Shown here one piece after another: positions 41,517 through 49,725 of a stretch of DNA of 64,000 bases (its first letter is position 1; each line of letters opens with the position of its first letter). The notes under the pieces were generated by a model. The model ran no database searches and had not been told where the DNA came from. It saw nothing but the letters and a program-made list of their open reading frames with translations. Origin of the DNA: Collinsella sp. (GTDB lineage: Bacteria > Actinomycetota > Coriobacteriia > Coriobacteriales > Coriobacteriaceae). The DNA lies in NCBI GenBank assembly GCA_019414515.1, contig DXLX01000018.1, forward strand, positions 36,415 to 100,414, given 5' to 3'. Both the position numbers and the translations under genes were made by a program.

Positions 41517-42746
41517 ATGGATCGAAACGAACTCGACCCCAGCGTCCCCAGCGCCACGGAGGTCAAGAAGATTCCCCTCATCATTAAAGTGTACGCCGTC
41601 CTGTGCATCCTGTCCGGCTTGGGCACACTCCCGTCGGTCGCCGTCTTTATGTGGCAGGTCATCACCGCACTCATTAACGGCAACGCCGCCGCTAAGCTCG
41701 GTGATAACACCCTGGTCGCGGTTGGCCTTATCGTCGCCGGCATTATGCTCTCGGCGGCAAGCGCGATCATCTTAATCGTCTTTGGCCTGGACCTCATCAA
41801 GGACCAGCGGCGCAATGCCGCCCGCCTGTCTTACGTCCTCATCGCATTGACCGTCGTGGAGCTTTTAGTTGACGTGATGCTCCAGGGTATCGGACCCTTC
41901 CTGCTGCGCCCCGCCATTCAGCTCGGTATCCTCATTGCGCTGTCGGCCACCGTCGACCCCACGCTACGCCAGGAGCGCGAACTGCAGCGCCGTCTGCAAG
42001 AGATGCTCGACCGCGATGCCGCCGCCGAGGGGATGCTCGGCCGCGACGAAACCGGCGAGGGCTACATCAAGCTCAACTACTTCAACCTGTTCTGGGTATT
42101 CTTCGTCTGCAGCGTGTTAGGTCTCATTCTCGAGGAAGTCTGGCATATGGTCGTCGTCGATCCCGGCGTCTATCAGGACCGGGCCGGTATGCTATTTGGC
42201 CCCTTTAGCCCCATCTACGGATTTGGCGCGGTGCTCATGACCATGGCGCTCAACCGCTTCTATAAAAAGAATCCTCTGATCATTTTCCTGGTAAGTGCCC
42301 TGATCGGCGGCGCTTTCGAGGTGTTTGTAGGCTGGTTTATGCAGACCTCATTTGGCGTGGTGTCGTGGAGCTACTCGCACATGAAACTGTTCGGCATGCC
42401 CGACCCACTCGCCGTCCTTACGGGCGGACGCACCTGCACGGGCTTTGCCTGCCTGTGGGGCCTGGGTGGCCTTATCTGGATCAAGCTGCTGCTGCCGAGG
42501 CTGCTCAAGCTCATCAACATGATTCCGTGGAAGAGTCGCTACTCGGCTACCGTCATCTTTACCGTCATTATGCTGGTCGACGGCGTCATGACGCTGCAGT
42601 CGCTCGACTACTGGTACCAGCGCGTCAACGGCACGGAGCCGGATATTCCCGTCGCGCAGTTCTACGGCAAGTATTTCGATAACGACTACATGGAGAACCG
42701 CTTCCAGAGCATGACCATGAGCCCCAAGGATGCGACGCGCGTGTAG
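41517..42746 (+). CDS. Membrane protein of the ABC_trans_CmpB (PF06541-type) family
   Basis: The 409-aa integral membrane protein has two parts. Residues 1-160 contain about four spans (IIKVYAVLCILSGLGTLPSV; LVAVGLIVAGIMLSAASAII). After a charged amphipathic segment rich in Arg/Glu comes a domain at about 185-345: NLFWVFFVCSVLGLILEEVW, GMLFGPFSPIYGFGAVLMT and GGAFEVFVGWFMQTSFGVVSW. These are typical of proteins annotated as putative ABC transporter permeases. No ATPase lies nearby and no transport function has been shown for the family to my knowledge. GAGAAAGG precedes the start. Confidence 0.75.
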   Translation: MDRNELDPSVPSATEVKKIPLIIKVYAVLCILSGLGTLPSVAVFMWQVITALINGNAAAKLGDNTLVAVGLIVAGIMLSAASAIILIVFGLDLIKDQRRNAARLSYVLIALTVVELLVDVMLQGIGPFLLRPAIQLGILIALSATVDPTLRQERELQRRLQEMLDRDAAAEGMLGRDETGEGYIKLNYFNLFWVFFVCSVLGLILEEVWHMVVVDPGVYQDRAGMLFGPFSPIYGFGAVLMTMALNRFYKKNPLIIFLVSALIGGAFEVFVGWFMQTSFGVVSWSYSHMKLFGMPDPLAVLTGGRTCTGFACLWGLGGLIWIKLLLPRLLKLINMIPWKSRYSATVIFTVIMLVDGVMTLQSLDYWYQRVNGTEPDIPVAQFYGKYFDNDYMENRFQSMTMSPKDATRV

Positions 42747-42771
42747 CGCCAACCGCGCCCAAAACGCAAAA

Positions 42772-42808
42772 TGCCCGCCGGTATCACACGTACCGGCGGG
42801 CATTTTTA
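42772..42808. terminator. Terminator between the CmpB-type and MoaE-like genes
   Basis: TGCCCGCCGGTA (42772-42783) pairs with TACCGGCGGGCA (42791-42802), followed by TTTTT on the plus strand. AAAA precedes it, so it may also serve the convergent MoaE-like gene. Confidence 0.85.
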
Positions 42809-42836
42809 TAAACGAGCCTTCTATCGACGCAAGCCT

Positions 42837-43256
42837 CTACGCCTCGCGCTCGACCTCACTCACGCATTCATTCTTGATGGTGCCAACGAGCGCCTGCAGC
42901 GCATCGACCACGTGCGGGCGAATGTCCCCGCCGACGAGCACGAGCATGATGTCGTCATCTACGGCAAGCTCGCCGCTTGCCAGCCACACGCGCACATAGC
43001 CGACACCCGGCATCGCGCGCGTCGCCTCGATGGCGGCCTGTACCTTGCTGGCGTCGTAGCCAAACACCATGCCGCCCACCTTGTGGCCCGGCGCCACGCC
43101 ATCGGTCTCGACACCGCGCGCCTCGGCCTTGGGCGTCGCGCGCACCACACCGTTATGTGTCAGATACATACCGCACGCAGGTGCCGACGAATCGGCCTTG
43201 GCCTCGCGCAGCCAAGCATCAACCGAAGGCATCATTTTGCCATTCTCGAGCATCAT
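42837..43256 (-). CDS. MoaE-like protein (molybdopterin synthase large-subunit fold)
   Basis: The 139-aa protein aligns in outline with MoaE: an N-terminal HNGVVRAT segment, the central KVGGMVFGYDASKVQAAIEA, GVGYVRVWLASGELAVDDDI and VGGDIRPHVVDALQALVGTI. The family's catalytic Lys-rich end (PIWKKE) is reduced to TIKNEC. It could therefore be a divergent or non-catalytic member. No other molybdenum cofactor genes lie in the window. Two adjacent ATGs (43256, 43253) follow GGGAGAA. Confidence 0.6.
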   Translation of the reverse strand: MMLENGKMMPSVDAWLREAKADSSAPACGMYLTHNGVVRATPKAEARGVETDGVAPGHKVGGMVFGYDASKVQAAIEATRAMPGVGYVRVWLASGELAVDDDIMLVLVGGDIRPHVVDALQALVGTIKNECVSEVEREA

Positions 43257-43320
43257 TTCTCCCTTACCGTCGTCGAGTAGCCAATTTGGAACGGGGCTTT
43301 TTTAGCTACTTTCGAACAAC

Positions 43321-44325
43321 TTATTCCTCGACCGGCGTGAGCACCATGACAGCACGCGTGTTGCTCAGCGATAACGAACGACAGGTCACAAGCGTCACGA
43401 CCTTGGTTGCCGAAGCGGCACGATCGGTGGCATCGCTCGCCACGGCAGAGGCACCGTCGAGCATCTCGGACAGGTAGTTCTTGAGCCCGTCATCGCCCTC
43501 AAAATTGGGCGTGCGCGCCTTGGAGTACGTATCCTCAACGACCTTGGTCGCCAGCGGACGCAGCTTATACGTAGCATCCCGTGTGATGTAGTACACATAT
43601 TCAATGCTATCGAACGTTGCCTGGTCAGTCGTATCCGAAATCACGTTGAACATCGACCCATCGTTCATATGGTGGCCGTAGATCGTGGTCTGCTGGTCAA
43701 CCATTCCCGGCGCGGTGTCATCGCTATCCAGGAAAATGGCCCCAGATGCATTGGCCGTACCGTCGAACAGCGTGTTGAGGTATTTGGAGTTGTTGTTGGT
43801 CTGCACCACGGGATAGTTGATGTTGGTTCCCGGCACATAAATCCAACCCACAATCTCGGGGTTTGTCTGAGCAAGCGCATCGAAGTCGATAGTCGGCACG
43901 CCGCTGGCGTCCTTATCGCTTACATATTGCTTCTCGATTTTCTGATACGACTCGCTCGCCTGCTTGTAGCCAATCTGTGCATTGATAAAGATGGCAGCGG
44001 CGGCAACAATCAGACCGATGCCGATGATGATGAGCAGAATGGGAATAATGGAGCGGCGCTTTTTGCGCGGCGGCTCAGTGTAGCTGGACGCCGCGCCGCT
44101 CGTTTGCCTCGGCGTCCGGGCCTGCTTCTTTGCCGTGCCATATGACGAAGGGCGATACGCAGCCGGCGCGTCCTGTCGACGATGCGTCGCCGGCGTCACA
44201 GGACGCGGCGCGCGCGGCTGCTGAGGAGAGGATGTCCGACCCTGCTGCGCCGCACTGGCAGCACCCGGCTTCGACGGATCGGGAATCTGAGAAGCCTTGA
44301 ATCGTTTTCCCTGATAGTCGGACAT
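43321..44325 (-). CDS. srtB: Class B sortase
   Basis: The 334-aa protein has a disordered basic cytoplasmic N-terminus of about 90 residues rich in Pro, Arg and Ser. One membrane span (IIPILLIIIGIGLIVAAAAI, about 92-111) follows, then a sortase domain outside the membrane. ETNPEIVGW-like segment QTNPEIVGWIYVPGTNINYP, catalytic His at about 217 in TIYGHHMNDGSMF, catalytic Cys315 in TLVTCRS and Arg324 in SNTR complete the triad. Class B enzymes usually recognise NPxTN-type signals, whereas the two surface proteins here carry LAxTG, so they may not be its substrates. AAGGAGA precedes the ATG. Confidence 0.92.
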   Translation of the reverse strand: MSDYQGKRFKASQIPDPSKPGAASAAQQGRTSSPQQPRAPRPVTPATHRRQDAPAAYRPSSYGTAKKQARTPRQTSGAASSYTEPPRKKRRSIIPILLIIIGIGLIVAAAAIFINAQIGYKQASESYQKIEKQYVSDKDASGVPTIDFDALAQTNPEIVGWIYVPGTNINYPVVQTNNNSKYLNTLFDGTANASGAIFLDSDDTAPGMVDQQTTIYGHHMNDGSMFNVISDTTDQATFDSIEYVYYITRDATYKLRPLATKVVEDTYSKARTPNFEGDDGLKNYLSEMLDGASAVASDATDRAASATKVVTLVTCRSLSLSNTRAVMVLTPVEE

Positions 44326-44360
44326 GGCTCTCCTTATACTGCGGCGAAACGGCGGAACGC

Positions 44361-44825
44361 CTAGGCGTCAGCCATCTCCTGCTTCATCTTCTCGATAACC
44401 TTGCGGTACTCGGGGTCGCAAGCGCCCAGAATCTGCGTGGCGTAGATGGCGGCGTTCTTGGCGCCGTTGATGGCAACGCAGGCCACGGGCACGCCCGAAG
44501 GCATCTGCACCATCGACAGCAGCGAATCCATGCCGCCCAGGTCACTCGTCTTCATAGGCACGCCGATGACCGGCAGCGGCGTAAAGGCAGCCACGACACC
44601 ACCCAGGTGAGCGGCCTTGCCGGCGGCGGCGATAATCACTTTGATACCGCGATCGGCGGCAGTCGAAGCCCACTCGTGGACCTTCGCCGGTGTGCGGTGT
44701 GCGCTCGCAATGACAAGCTCATAGGGCACGCCCAGCGCCTCGAGCTCGGCGGTGCAGCCTTCCATAACGCCCAGATCGGACTTGGAACCCATGATGATCC
44801 CGACAACCGGCTTTTGATCTGCCAT
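44361..44825 (-). CDS. purE: N5-carboxyaminoimidazole ribonucleotide mutase
   Basis: PurE moves the carboxyl group from N5-CAIR to give CAIR. The product has 154 aa from the ATG at 44825 (AGGAGG 9 nt upstream); a TTG two codons earlier is a poorer start. GIIMGSKSDLGVMEGC (9-24), ELVIASAHRTPAKVHEWAST and AAAGKAAHLGGVVAAFTPLP are the conserved motifs, with the catalytic His in SAHRTP. It is expected to work with PurK, which is not in the window. It lies directly downstream of a long hairpin and apart from purNMF. Confidence 0.95.
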   Translation of the reverse strand: MADQKPVVGIIMGSKSDLGVMEGCTAELEALGVPYELVIASAHRTPAKVHEWASTAADRGIKVIIAAAGKAAHLGGVVAAFTPLPVIGVPMKTSDLGGMDSLLSMVQMPSGVPVACVAINGAKNAAIYATQILGACDPEYRKVIEKMKQEMADA

Positions 44826-44920
44826 AAACAAAGACCTCCTGTTGAGAGCGGTGACGCGGCGGATCCGCGACCCTTAACTACTGAGAGTAGTATAGCCGCT
44901 CCCGTCCCTGCGGTCTTTGT

Positions 44921-45033
44921 GGTGGCGGCTGAGCCTTTCCCTCGGGAACTGGGCTTCGCGAAGTTTCCCGAGGGAAAGGCTCAGCCGCCACCCTGCGACC
45001 TACCGGGGATTGCCATGACGTACGTTGGCTGGT
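44921..45033. repeat. Perfect 28-bp hairpin plus conserved 43-bp tail, copy A
   Basis: 44921-44948 pairs perfectly with 44965-44992 around a 16-nt loop containing GCTTCGCGAAG. The following 44989-45031 (starting CACCCTGCGACCTACCGG, ending GACGTACGTTGGCTG) recurs with two mismatches at 50454-50496 behind another hairpin. Weaker similarity extends to about 45069 (GAGGCTGAAAG). The element fills the gap between purE and the toxin gene. Confidence 0.9.
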
Positions 45034-45079
45034 GAATTGGAAAGAAAGGTTAACGGAGGCTGAAAGGCAATTGGTCCAG

Positions 45080-45110
45080 AAAAAACCCTGACGAATCTAA
45101 TTCGTCAGGG
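45080..45110 (-). terminator. Terminator of the toxin-antitoxin operon
   Basis: On the minus strand CCCTGACGAA pairs with TTCGTCAGGG around a 5-nt loop, followed by TTTTTTC. It lies about 35 bp after the toxin stop. Confidence 0.9.
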
Positions 45111-45145
45111 CCCTACCAACGCTCACTCGTCGTTCATCGTTAAAG

Positions 45146-45496
45146 CTAGATATTCTCTTCCGCCCATTTCTCGAAATCGAGTGTTCGTCTCTGAGCAGTT
45201 CGGTAGACTTCCATGTCTTCGCGAGCGCCTACCACTACGATGGCCATTTTTTCTTTAATTCTGATGAGACGGTACACGATTCGAATGCCACTTCCCCTGA
45301 GCTTGATTTTCATAAAGCCAGTCAAATCCGTACCCGCCTTGTTTCCAAGAGGCTTGCCAAATCCACCCTCGTTCTGCGGCAATGGGTTCGTTCTGATTTT
45401 TTCTATAGCCTTAAGGACAATCTTTCGTTGGGAGCCGTCCAGACGCTTAATATCCTTGAGAGCATCTGGGTAGAAAGCGACTTCGTACCCACTCAT
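45146..45496 (-). CDS. Type II toxin of the RelE/ParE family
   Basis: The 116-aa basic protein has the RelE fold pattern: YEVAFYPDALKDIKRLDGSQ, KPLGNKAGTDLTGFMKIKLR, GIRIVYRLIRIKEKMAIVVV and GAREDMEVYRTAQRR. RelE-type toxins usually cut mRNA on the ribosome. Its ATG overlaps the antitoxin stop (ATGA), a sign of coupled translation. AT content is higher than in neighbouring housekeeping genes, which suggests acquisition. Confidence 0.9.
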   Translation of the reverse strand: MSGYEVAFYPDALKDIKRLDGSQRKIVLKAIEKIRTNPLPQNEGGFGKPLGNKAGTDLTGFMKIKLRGSGIRIVYRLIRIKEKMAIVVVGAREDMEVYRTAQRRTLDFEKWAEENI

Positions 45497-45813
45497 TCAA
45501 ACTCGACCTCATCCATCTGATCGAGTTCGTCCTGGCTCACACCCAGCTCTTCCATAACATCAGACAGGGAAACAAGCGCATCGTCACCTGTCGCAGCCAC
45601 TCTCTTAAGCGCCAACGTTAACAAGGCGAGGTCCTCCTCCGCTTGCTTCGCTTCCCTGTATTCATCGGGTGTCACAATCACAAATGCTGGCTTGTTGTGT
45701 TTGAGGACCACAACAGGATTGTCGTCCCCAACCTTCGAAAAGGCAGCCGAGCCCTTACCGTGGCTGAAATCGCTAATTGGAACAAGGTTGTCGAGCATCT
45801 GCAAGGCAGGCAT
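45493..45813 (-). CDS. Antitoxin of the Phd/YefM type
   Basis: The 106-aa acidic protein has an N-terminal DNA-binding half (LVPISDFSHGKGSAAFSKV, then PVVVLKHNKPAFVIVTPDEY, residues about 10-52). A helical, acidic C-terminal half (EELGVSQDELDQMDEVEFE) would wrap the toxin. AGGAGG lies 5 nt before the ATG at 45813. A 9-bp inverted repeat just upstream is a probable self-regulation site. Confidence 0.9.
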   Translation of the reverse strand: MPALQMLDNLVPISDFSHGKGSAAFSKVGDDNPVVVLKHNKPAFVIVTPDEYREAKQAEEDLALLTLALKRVAATGDDALVSLSDVMEELGVSQDELDQMDEVEFE

Positions 45814-45827
45814 ACATACCTCCTAAA

Positions 45828-45851
45828 AATGAATTCTTTTTCGAATTCATT
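45828..45851 (-). promoter_or_regulatory. Operator of the toxin-antitoxin operon
   Basis: AATGAATTC (45828-45836) and GAATTCATT (45843-45851) form a perfect inverted repeat with a 6-nt spacer, 15 bp upstream of the antitoxin start. The position and symmetry fit autorepression by the antitoxin or toxin-antitoxin complex. Confidence 0.65.
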
Positions 45852-46146
45852 TTATCATTCTTTTTTGCTATATTGTGCCGCGCAACAGAAACAACCTTTT
45901 AGGATACGAATCCGAGCTTAGAATGACTGTTGGCCCTCGCACCGCCCTTGCCTCTTTTATTACGTCAAGTGGTATACAGCGAAGCAAAATGGCAATCTAA
46001 AGCACGCGGCATTCGCCTCGCATCGCTACAAAAAACAAACTGCTCCCCACCCACTCGGGCAAGGAGCAAGCCTCATTTTTATAATCAGACCGAGAACCAC
46101 AAACGCAGAAACACAGGCGACTTCAGTCCCTTATCGCCGAGAGACG
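45852..46146. other. Intergenic region with no gene seen
   Basis: About 295 bp between the toxin-antitoxin promoter region and the 3' end of the esterase gene are AT-richer than the flanks. A weak GCTCC/GGAGC pairing near 46040-46070 is followed by CATTTTTAT and could be a poor terminator. I see no reading frame or RNA that I can support. Confidence 0.4.
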
Positions 46147-47214
46147 TTATTGTGCAGCCATTTCTTTAAGCTTCTCGGCCATCAACAAACACACGTCTTC
46201 CGATTGCGGGTACACGCCAAAATGATCGAAAAAACCATGGTCACACCCGGCATATTCGATGACCTCAACATCGATTCCTGAAGACCGTAATTTTGTAGCC
46301 CATTTTTCATCGGGGATACGAAGCGGATCGTATTCGGATGTCACGATAGTCACCGGGGAGAAATCAGTGCAGTCCTCAAGCATTAGCGCAGAAATCAACG
46401 GGTCATGAGGAGACATTTTTCCGTGTGCGCAAAGTTCGACCATCGGACCGTCCGAATCGCGAAGATGGTCGATGCGAAAACGCGCAACGTCCTCCTGATC
46501 GGCTATCGCAGGAAAATCCTCATATCCCTCGCCCTGTTCGCCCGCAAGGTCGACTTCAGGATAGATTTCGAAGGCATGGGCTACAGCTCCAGCACCCCTG
46601 AGCTGAACACACGCATTAGTAAGGCTTCCTCCCGCGGAGTCGCCGGCGACCATTATTTTATGAGGATCGATTCCGAGATCCGCGGCATGCTCGCGCACAT
46701 AATCAAGAGCAAGAACGCAATCCTCGATCTGCCCCGGAAATGCCGTCTCCGGCGCCAAGCGGTATTCCGGATAAACCACCACTGCACCAGACTTTTCGGC
46801 GATGAACTCGAGCTGATGTTCAAATTGCAGAACATTCCCCGCCATAAACGCGCCGCCGTGCAGGTAAACAAGCGCCGGACTTGCCTCCTTATGATTTGGT
46901 GGCGTCCAGACGAATAAATCTATATAGCGATCGGCCGCCTCCATGAGGATCTCATCGCGCTGAACCTCACCATCGAGTAGGCGGTATGTCGGCTTATCCG
47001 GGCGATGACGCATTCCAATAAGGCTCGTCCAGCTCGGAGACATGCTAACATTCCGCATCTTCTTGCGGGATACCTCGAGAATTCGTGGGTCAAGCACATG
47101 CTCTCTTTCATCATCAGGAACCGGACGAATTTGAACCTCGAGCCCTCTCTTCTCGGTTATAAACGAGCGACTGGAAATGGCACCAATCAACGCCTCGTCG
47201 TATTGTCTACCCAT
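46147..47214 (-). CDS. Alpha/beta hydrolase, hormone-sensitive-lipase-like esterase
   Basis: The 355-aa cytoplasmic hydrolase has the oxyanion motif YLHGGAFMAG (about 122-131) and nucleophile motif AGDSAGGSL (about 203). Catalytic Asp lies in TSEYDPLRIPDE and catalytic His in GCDHGFFDHFG. The N-terminal cap of about 90 residues is typical of the HSL family. Substrates are short-chain esters by family; the true one is unknown. AGAGGGG precedes the start. It is divergent from the GntR gene with about 125 bp between start codons, so the regulator may also control it. Lower GC suggests transfer with the neighbouring PTS cluster. Confidence 0.88.
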   Translation of the reverse strand: MGRQYDEALIGAISSRSFITEKRGLEVQIRPVPDDEREHVLDPRILEVSRKKMRNVSMSPSWTSLIGMRHRPDKPTYRLLDGEVQRDEILMEAADRYIDLFVWTPPNHKEASPALVYLHGGAFMAGNVLQFEHQLEFIAEKSGAVVVYPEYRLAPETAFPGQIEDCVLALDYVREHAADLGIDPHKIMVAGDSAGGSLTNACVQLRGAGAVAHAFEIYPEVDLAGEQGEGYEDFPAIADQEDVARFRIDHLRDSDGPMVELCAHGKMSPHDPLISALMLEDCTDFSPVTIVTSEYDPLRIPDEKWATKLRSSGIDVEVIEYAGCDHGFFDHFGVYPQSEDVCLLMAEKLKEMAAQ

Positions 47215-47338
47215 CTTAAATCCCCTCTCGGCAATAACGCCAAATCGATATTTCCATAACTTTTGAGATAACGGCTTATGATGTCCTCAGTTGTCGTATA
47301 TCTATGTACTAAAGAAACTGAAAACCAAGGGGTCCACC

Positions 47339-48094
47339 ATGCCTGCAGCAAAAGACGAGTTCACTCAGCCAGAACTTCTCTATCAGACCGTTGAAAACGA
47401 CATCCTCAAGAAAATAGTTTCTGGCGAACTCCCCGGCGGCAGTCAGATTCCCACCGAAACCGAGCTTTGCAAGCAATACAAAGTAAGCAGGATCACCGTA
47501 AGACGCGCCGTACAGAATCTCATTGACCAAAGCTTGCTCTACCGCCTGCGAGGCAAGGGAACATTCGTAAACCCATCGAAGCTCACCCTGAAACGAGGAA
47601 CAAGCACCATTTTCAATTTGAGCGCCGACCCCCAATACGGCGATAAAACAACCAAGTCCATCTTGGAAACAGGCTTAATCAAGGCTGATGCCCACATTGC
47701 ACGGGAGCTCAAAATTGACAACGGAACCGTAGTGCAACGAGTTGCGCGCTTGGTTTATATCGAAAATGCCCCCTGCGCCATCGACACCGTTTATGCAACG
47801 CAGAGCACTCTACCCGGACTGCTGGAGCTTCTCACAGACAATGCCAGTCTTTTCGACCTGATCGCCAACCATTACAGCATCGCAACCGGTATTGAGAAGC
47901 TCAAAATCACCGCAGGAATAGCGGGGCTCCAAGAAGCAAGCCTTCTCGGTTATATCGTTGGAGCCCCCGTGAGCGTTGTCGAGCACGTCACATATGCCTG
48001 CGATGAGATGCCGCTCCACTATTCAAAAACCGTTTGGCGAGCAGACGCATCGTCCTTCGAGTTCAGCATCTCAAAAGATGGACGCCTTCTCTAG
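47339..48094 (+). CDS. GntR/HutC-family transcriptional regulator
   Basis: The 251-aa protein starts at the ATG at 47339 with AAGGGG 6 nt upstream. The winged HTH covers about 15-80 (IVSGELPGGSQIPTETELCK, then YKVSRITVRRAVQNLIDQSL and LRGKGTFV). A UTRA ligand-binding domain follows (RVARLVYIENAPCAIDTVYA; SVVEHVTYACDEMPLHYSKT). HutC-type regulators usually repress a nearby sugar-uptake operon and release DNA on binding a sugar phosphate. The convergent PTS genes, whose last stop overlaps its own stop within CTAG, and the 34-bp palindrome at 50250 are the likely targets. Confidence 0.9.
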   Translation: MPAAKDEFTQPELLYQTVENDILKKIVSGELPGGSQIPTETELCKQYKVSRITVRRAVQNLIDQSLLYRLRGKGTFVNPSKLTLKRGTSTIFNLSADPQYGDKTTKSILETGLIKADAHIARELKIDNGTVVQRVARLVYIENAPCAIDTVYATQSTLPGLLELLTDNASLFDLIANHYSIATGIEKLKITAGIAGLQEASLLGYIVGAPVSVVEHVTYACDEMPLHYSKTVWRADASSFEFSISKDGRLL

Positions 48095-48951
48095 CCCAAA
48101 ATCCCCAGGACGCCGAGCACAATACCAGCAGCGAGAATGCCCACAATCTGCCAAATTATTTTGACCTGTTTCTTATTGCAAAGACACATGATTCCGAACG
48201 CGCAGAGCGGCAAAAGAGCCGGGAATATCCCGTCGAGCGTTTCCTGCAACTTAAACGCGGTGTCGCCGAAGTTAAGAGCGAGCGGAGTGGTAACTGCAAC
48301 GGTGGTCGCTACCATTCCACCAACTACCATTAGTCCCACAATCGCCAGGCCGGACGTAACTTTGCGCATTACATCAGAATCGTTCAGCTTTGAAATCATG
48401 CCACTGCCAAGCGAATAACCATACTGAAGCCCAAACCAGCGGATCAGGATCGTTGGGACATTATAAAGAAGCAGGAACAGGATTGGGCCGAGCAGACTGC
48501 CCGAAAGGCAAAGTCCCGTCACAACGCCCGTCGCAATCATGCGAAGCGTACTGGCGATCAGCGAATCTCCAATACCGGAAAGCGGAGCCATAAGCGATGC
48601 TTTCATGGCGTTAATTGAGGCGGCGTCAAAGTCCTGATTGTTGGCGTTCTCCTCCTCCATGGAGGCCACAATGCCGGCGACCAGAGGATTAAACGTAACT
48701 TGAATATTGTAGAACTCAAGATGACGCTTATATGCCTCGATCCGATCTTCGGGCTTATCGTATAACCGCTTGATTACCGGAATCATGTCGTAGCAGAAAC
48801 CAACGTTCATTTGTCGGTCAAAGCTCCACATGATGTTGAGTGGAAAGCTACGCCAAAATAACGCCTTTAAGTCTTTCTTGGTTATTCTCTTATCGGTCGA
48901 TTTATTTGACTCCGGCGAGAGCTCAAGAACATCATTAGAATTCGTTGTCAT
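48091..48951 (-). CDS. PTS system mannose/fructose/sorbose-type IID component
   Basis: The 286-aa membrane protein starts at the ATG at 48951, which has AGGAGG 7 nt upstream and lies inside the end of the IIC gene. ITKKDLKALFWRSFPLNIMW is the characteristic IID N-terminus. MKASLMAPLSGIGDSLIAST and NVPTILIRWFGLQYGYSLG are other family motifs. Two or three C-terminal spans follow. It forms the membrane channel with IIC. It is the last gene of the IIB-IIC-IID operon. Confidence 0.93.
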   Translation of the reverse strand: MTTNSNDVLELSPESNKSTDKRITKKDLKALFWRSFPLNIMWSFDRQMNVGFCYDMIPVIKRLYDKPEDRIEAYKRHLEFYNIQVTFNPLVAGIVASMEEENANNQDFDAASINAMKASLMAPLSGIGDSLIASTLRMIATGVVTGLCLSGSLLGPILFLLLYNVPTILIRWFGLQYGYSLGSGMISKLNDSDVMRKVTSGLAIVGLMVVGGMVATTVAVTTPLALNFGDTAFKLQETLDGIFPALLPLCAFGIMCLCNKKQVKIIWQIVGILAAGIVLGVLGILG

Positions 48952-49711
48952 CGTCAACCTCCTTAGCGACCGCCGCACTGGCAGGCATAAAAATGTGAGC
49001 CATATTGAGGATCCCAATCAGGATCAGCGAAAACGCCACGATACCGATCGTCGGAATATTTAGATAGGCACTCAGCAAGAAGCCTCCAAAGAATAGGAAG
49101 CTCAGCTCCTTGGTGGACAGGATTGACATAAGCTGCGCAAATCCAAGCGCGGGCAGAATACCCGTTGCGATCGTAAGCCCATTCGTAAGCCAATCAGGGA
49201 TGGCGTCAATCAGCGCCTGAACAGCATCATTTCCAACGTAAAAAGCCACGCCGCAAATCAAGCCAAGCGCAATGATGTAGAGAATTCCATTGGTCCACAT
49301 AGCGGCTGCAATCGTTTTGGGGTCGTCCTTTTCGGCACCACGATCAGCCCAGACAGCCATAGGAGGCGTAACAACGCTATACATAAGGCTGTCAAACATG
49401 CCGGCAAGCACCGCAGTGGGCATAGCAATAGTCAGAGCGGTCTCGGGACCCGCACCCATAGTAATCGCAAAGGCTGTTCCCAAAACTGAACCAACAATTA
49501 CGTTGGGCGGCACGGCAGCACCAACCTGCCAGACCCCCATAAACGCGAGTTCGAGCTGGAAACCAACAATAACGCCAGTCGGAATATCACCCAAAAAAAT
49601 ACCGACAATCGCTCCGAGGACAATCGGACGCTCGACCATCGCGGTACCGAGCAAATAATCCGATTGACCTATAGCAGCAGCAAGACCAACCAGAAAAGCC
49701 TGAAGCAGCAT
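48935..49711 (-). CDS. PTS system mannose/fructose/sorbose-type IIC component
   Basis: The 258-aa polytopic membrane protein starts LLQAFLVGLAAAIGQSDYLL. GAIVGIFLGDIPTGVIVGFQ, leading to LELAFMGVWQVGAAVPPN, is the family signature, and GFAQLMSILSTKELSFLFFG is a late motif. It binds and moves the sugar. GGAAGAGAGAG precedes the start. The gene overlaps IID by 17 bp and follows IIB by 14 bp. Confidence 0.94.
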   Translation of the reverse strand: MLLQAFLVGLAAAIGQSDYLLGTAMVERPIVLGAIVGIFLGDIPTGVIVGFQLELAFMGVWQVGAAVPPNVIVGSVLGTAFAITMGAGPETALTIAMPTAVLAGMFDSLMYSVVTPPMAVWADRGAEKDDPKTIAAAMWTNGILYIIALGLICGVAFYVGNDAVQALIDAIPDWLTNGLTIATGILPALGFAQLMSILSTKELSFLFFGGFLLSAYLNIPTIGIVAFSLILIGILNMAHIFMPASAAVAKEVDDDNEF

Positions 49712-49725
49712 ATTTCTCTCTCTTC

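Noticed and set aside
44607..45035. 142-aa plus-strand frame across the purE/toxin gap
   Set aside because: It is antisense to purE and then translates the hairpin repeat; the end similar to the frame at 50303-50497 only reflects the shared 43-bp tail.
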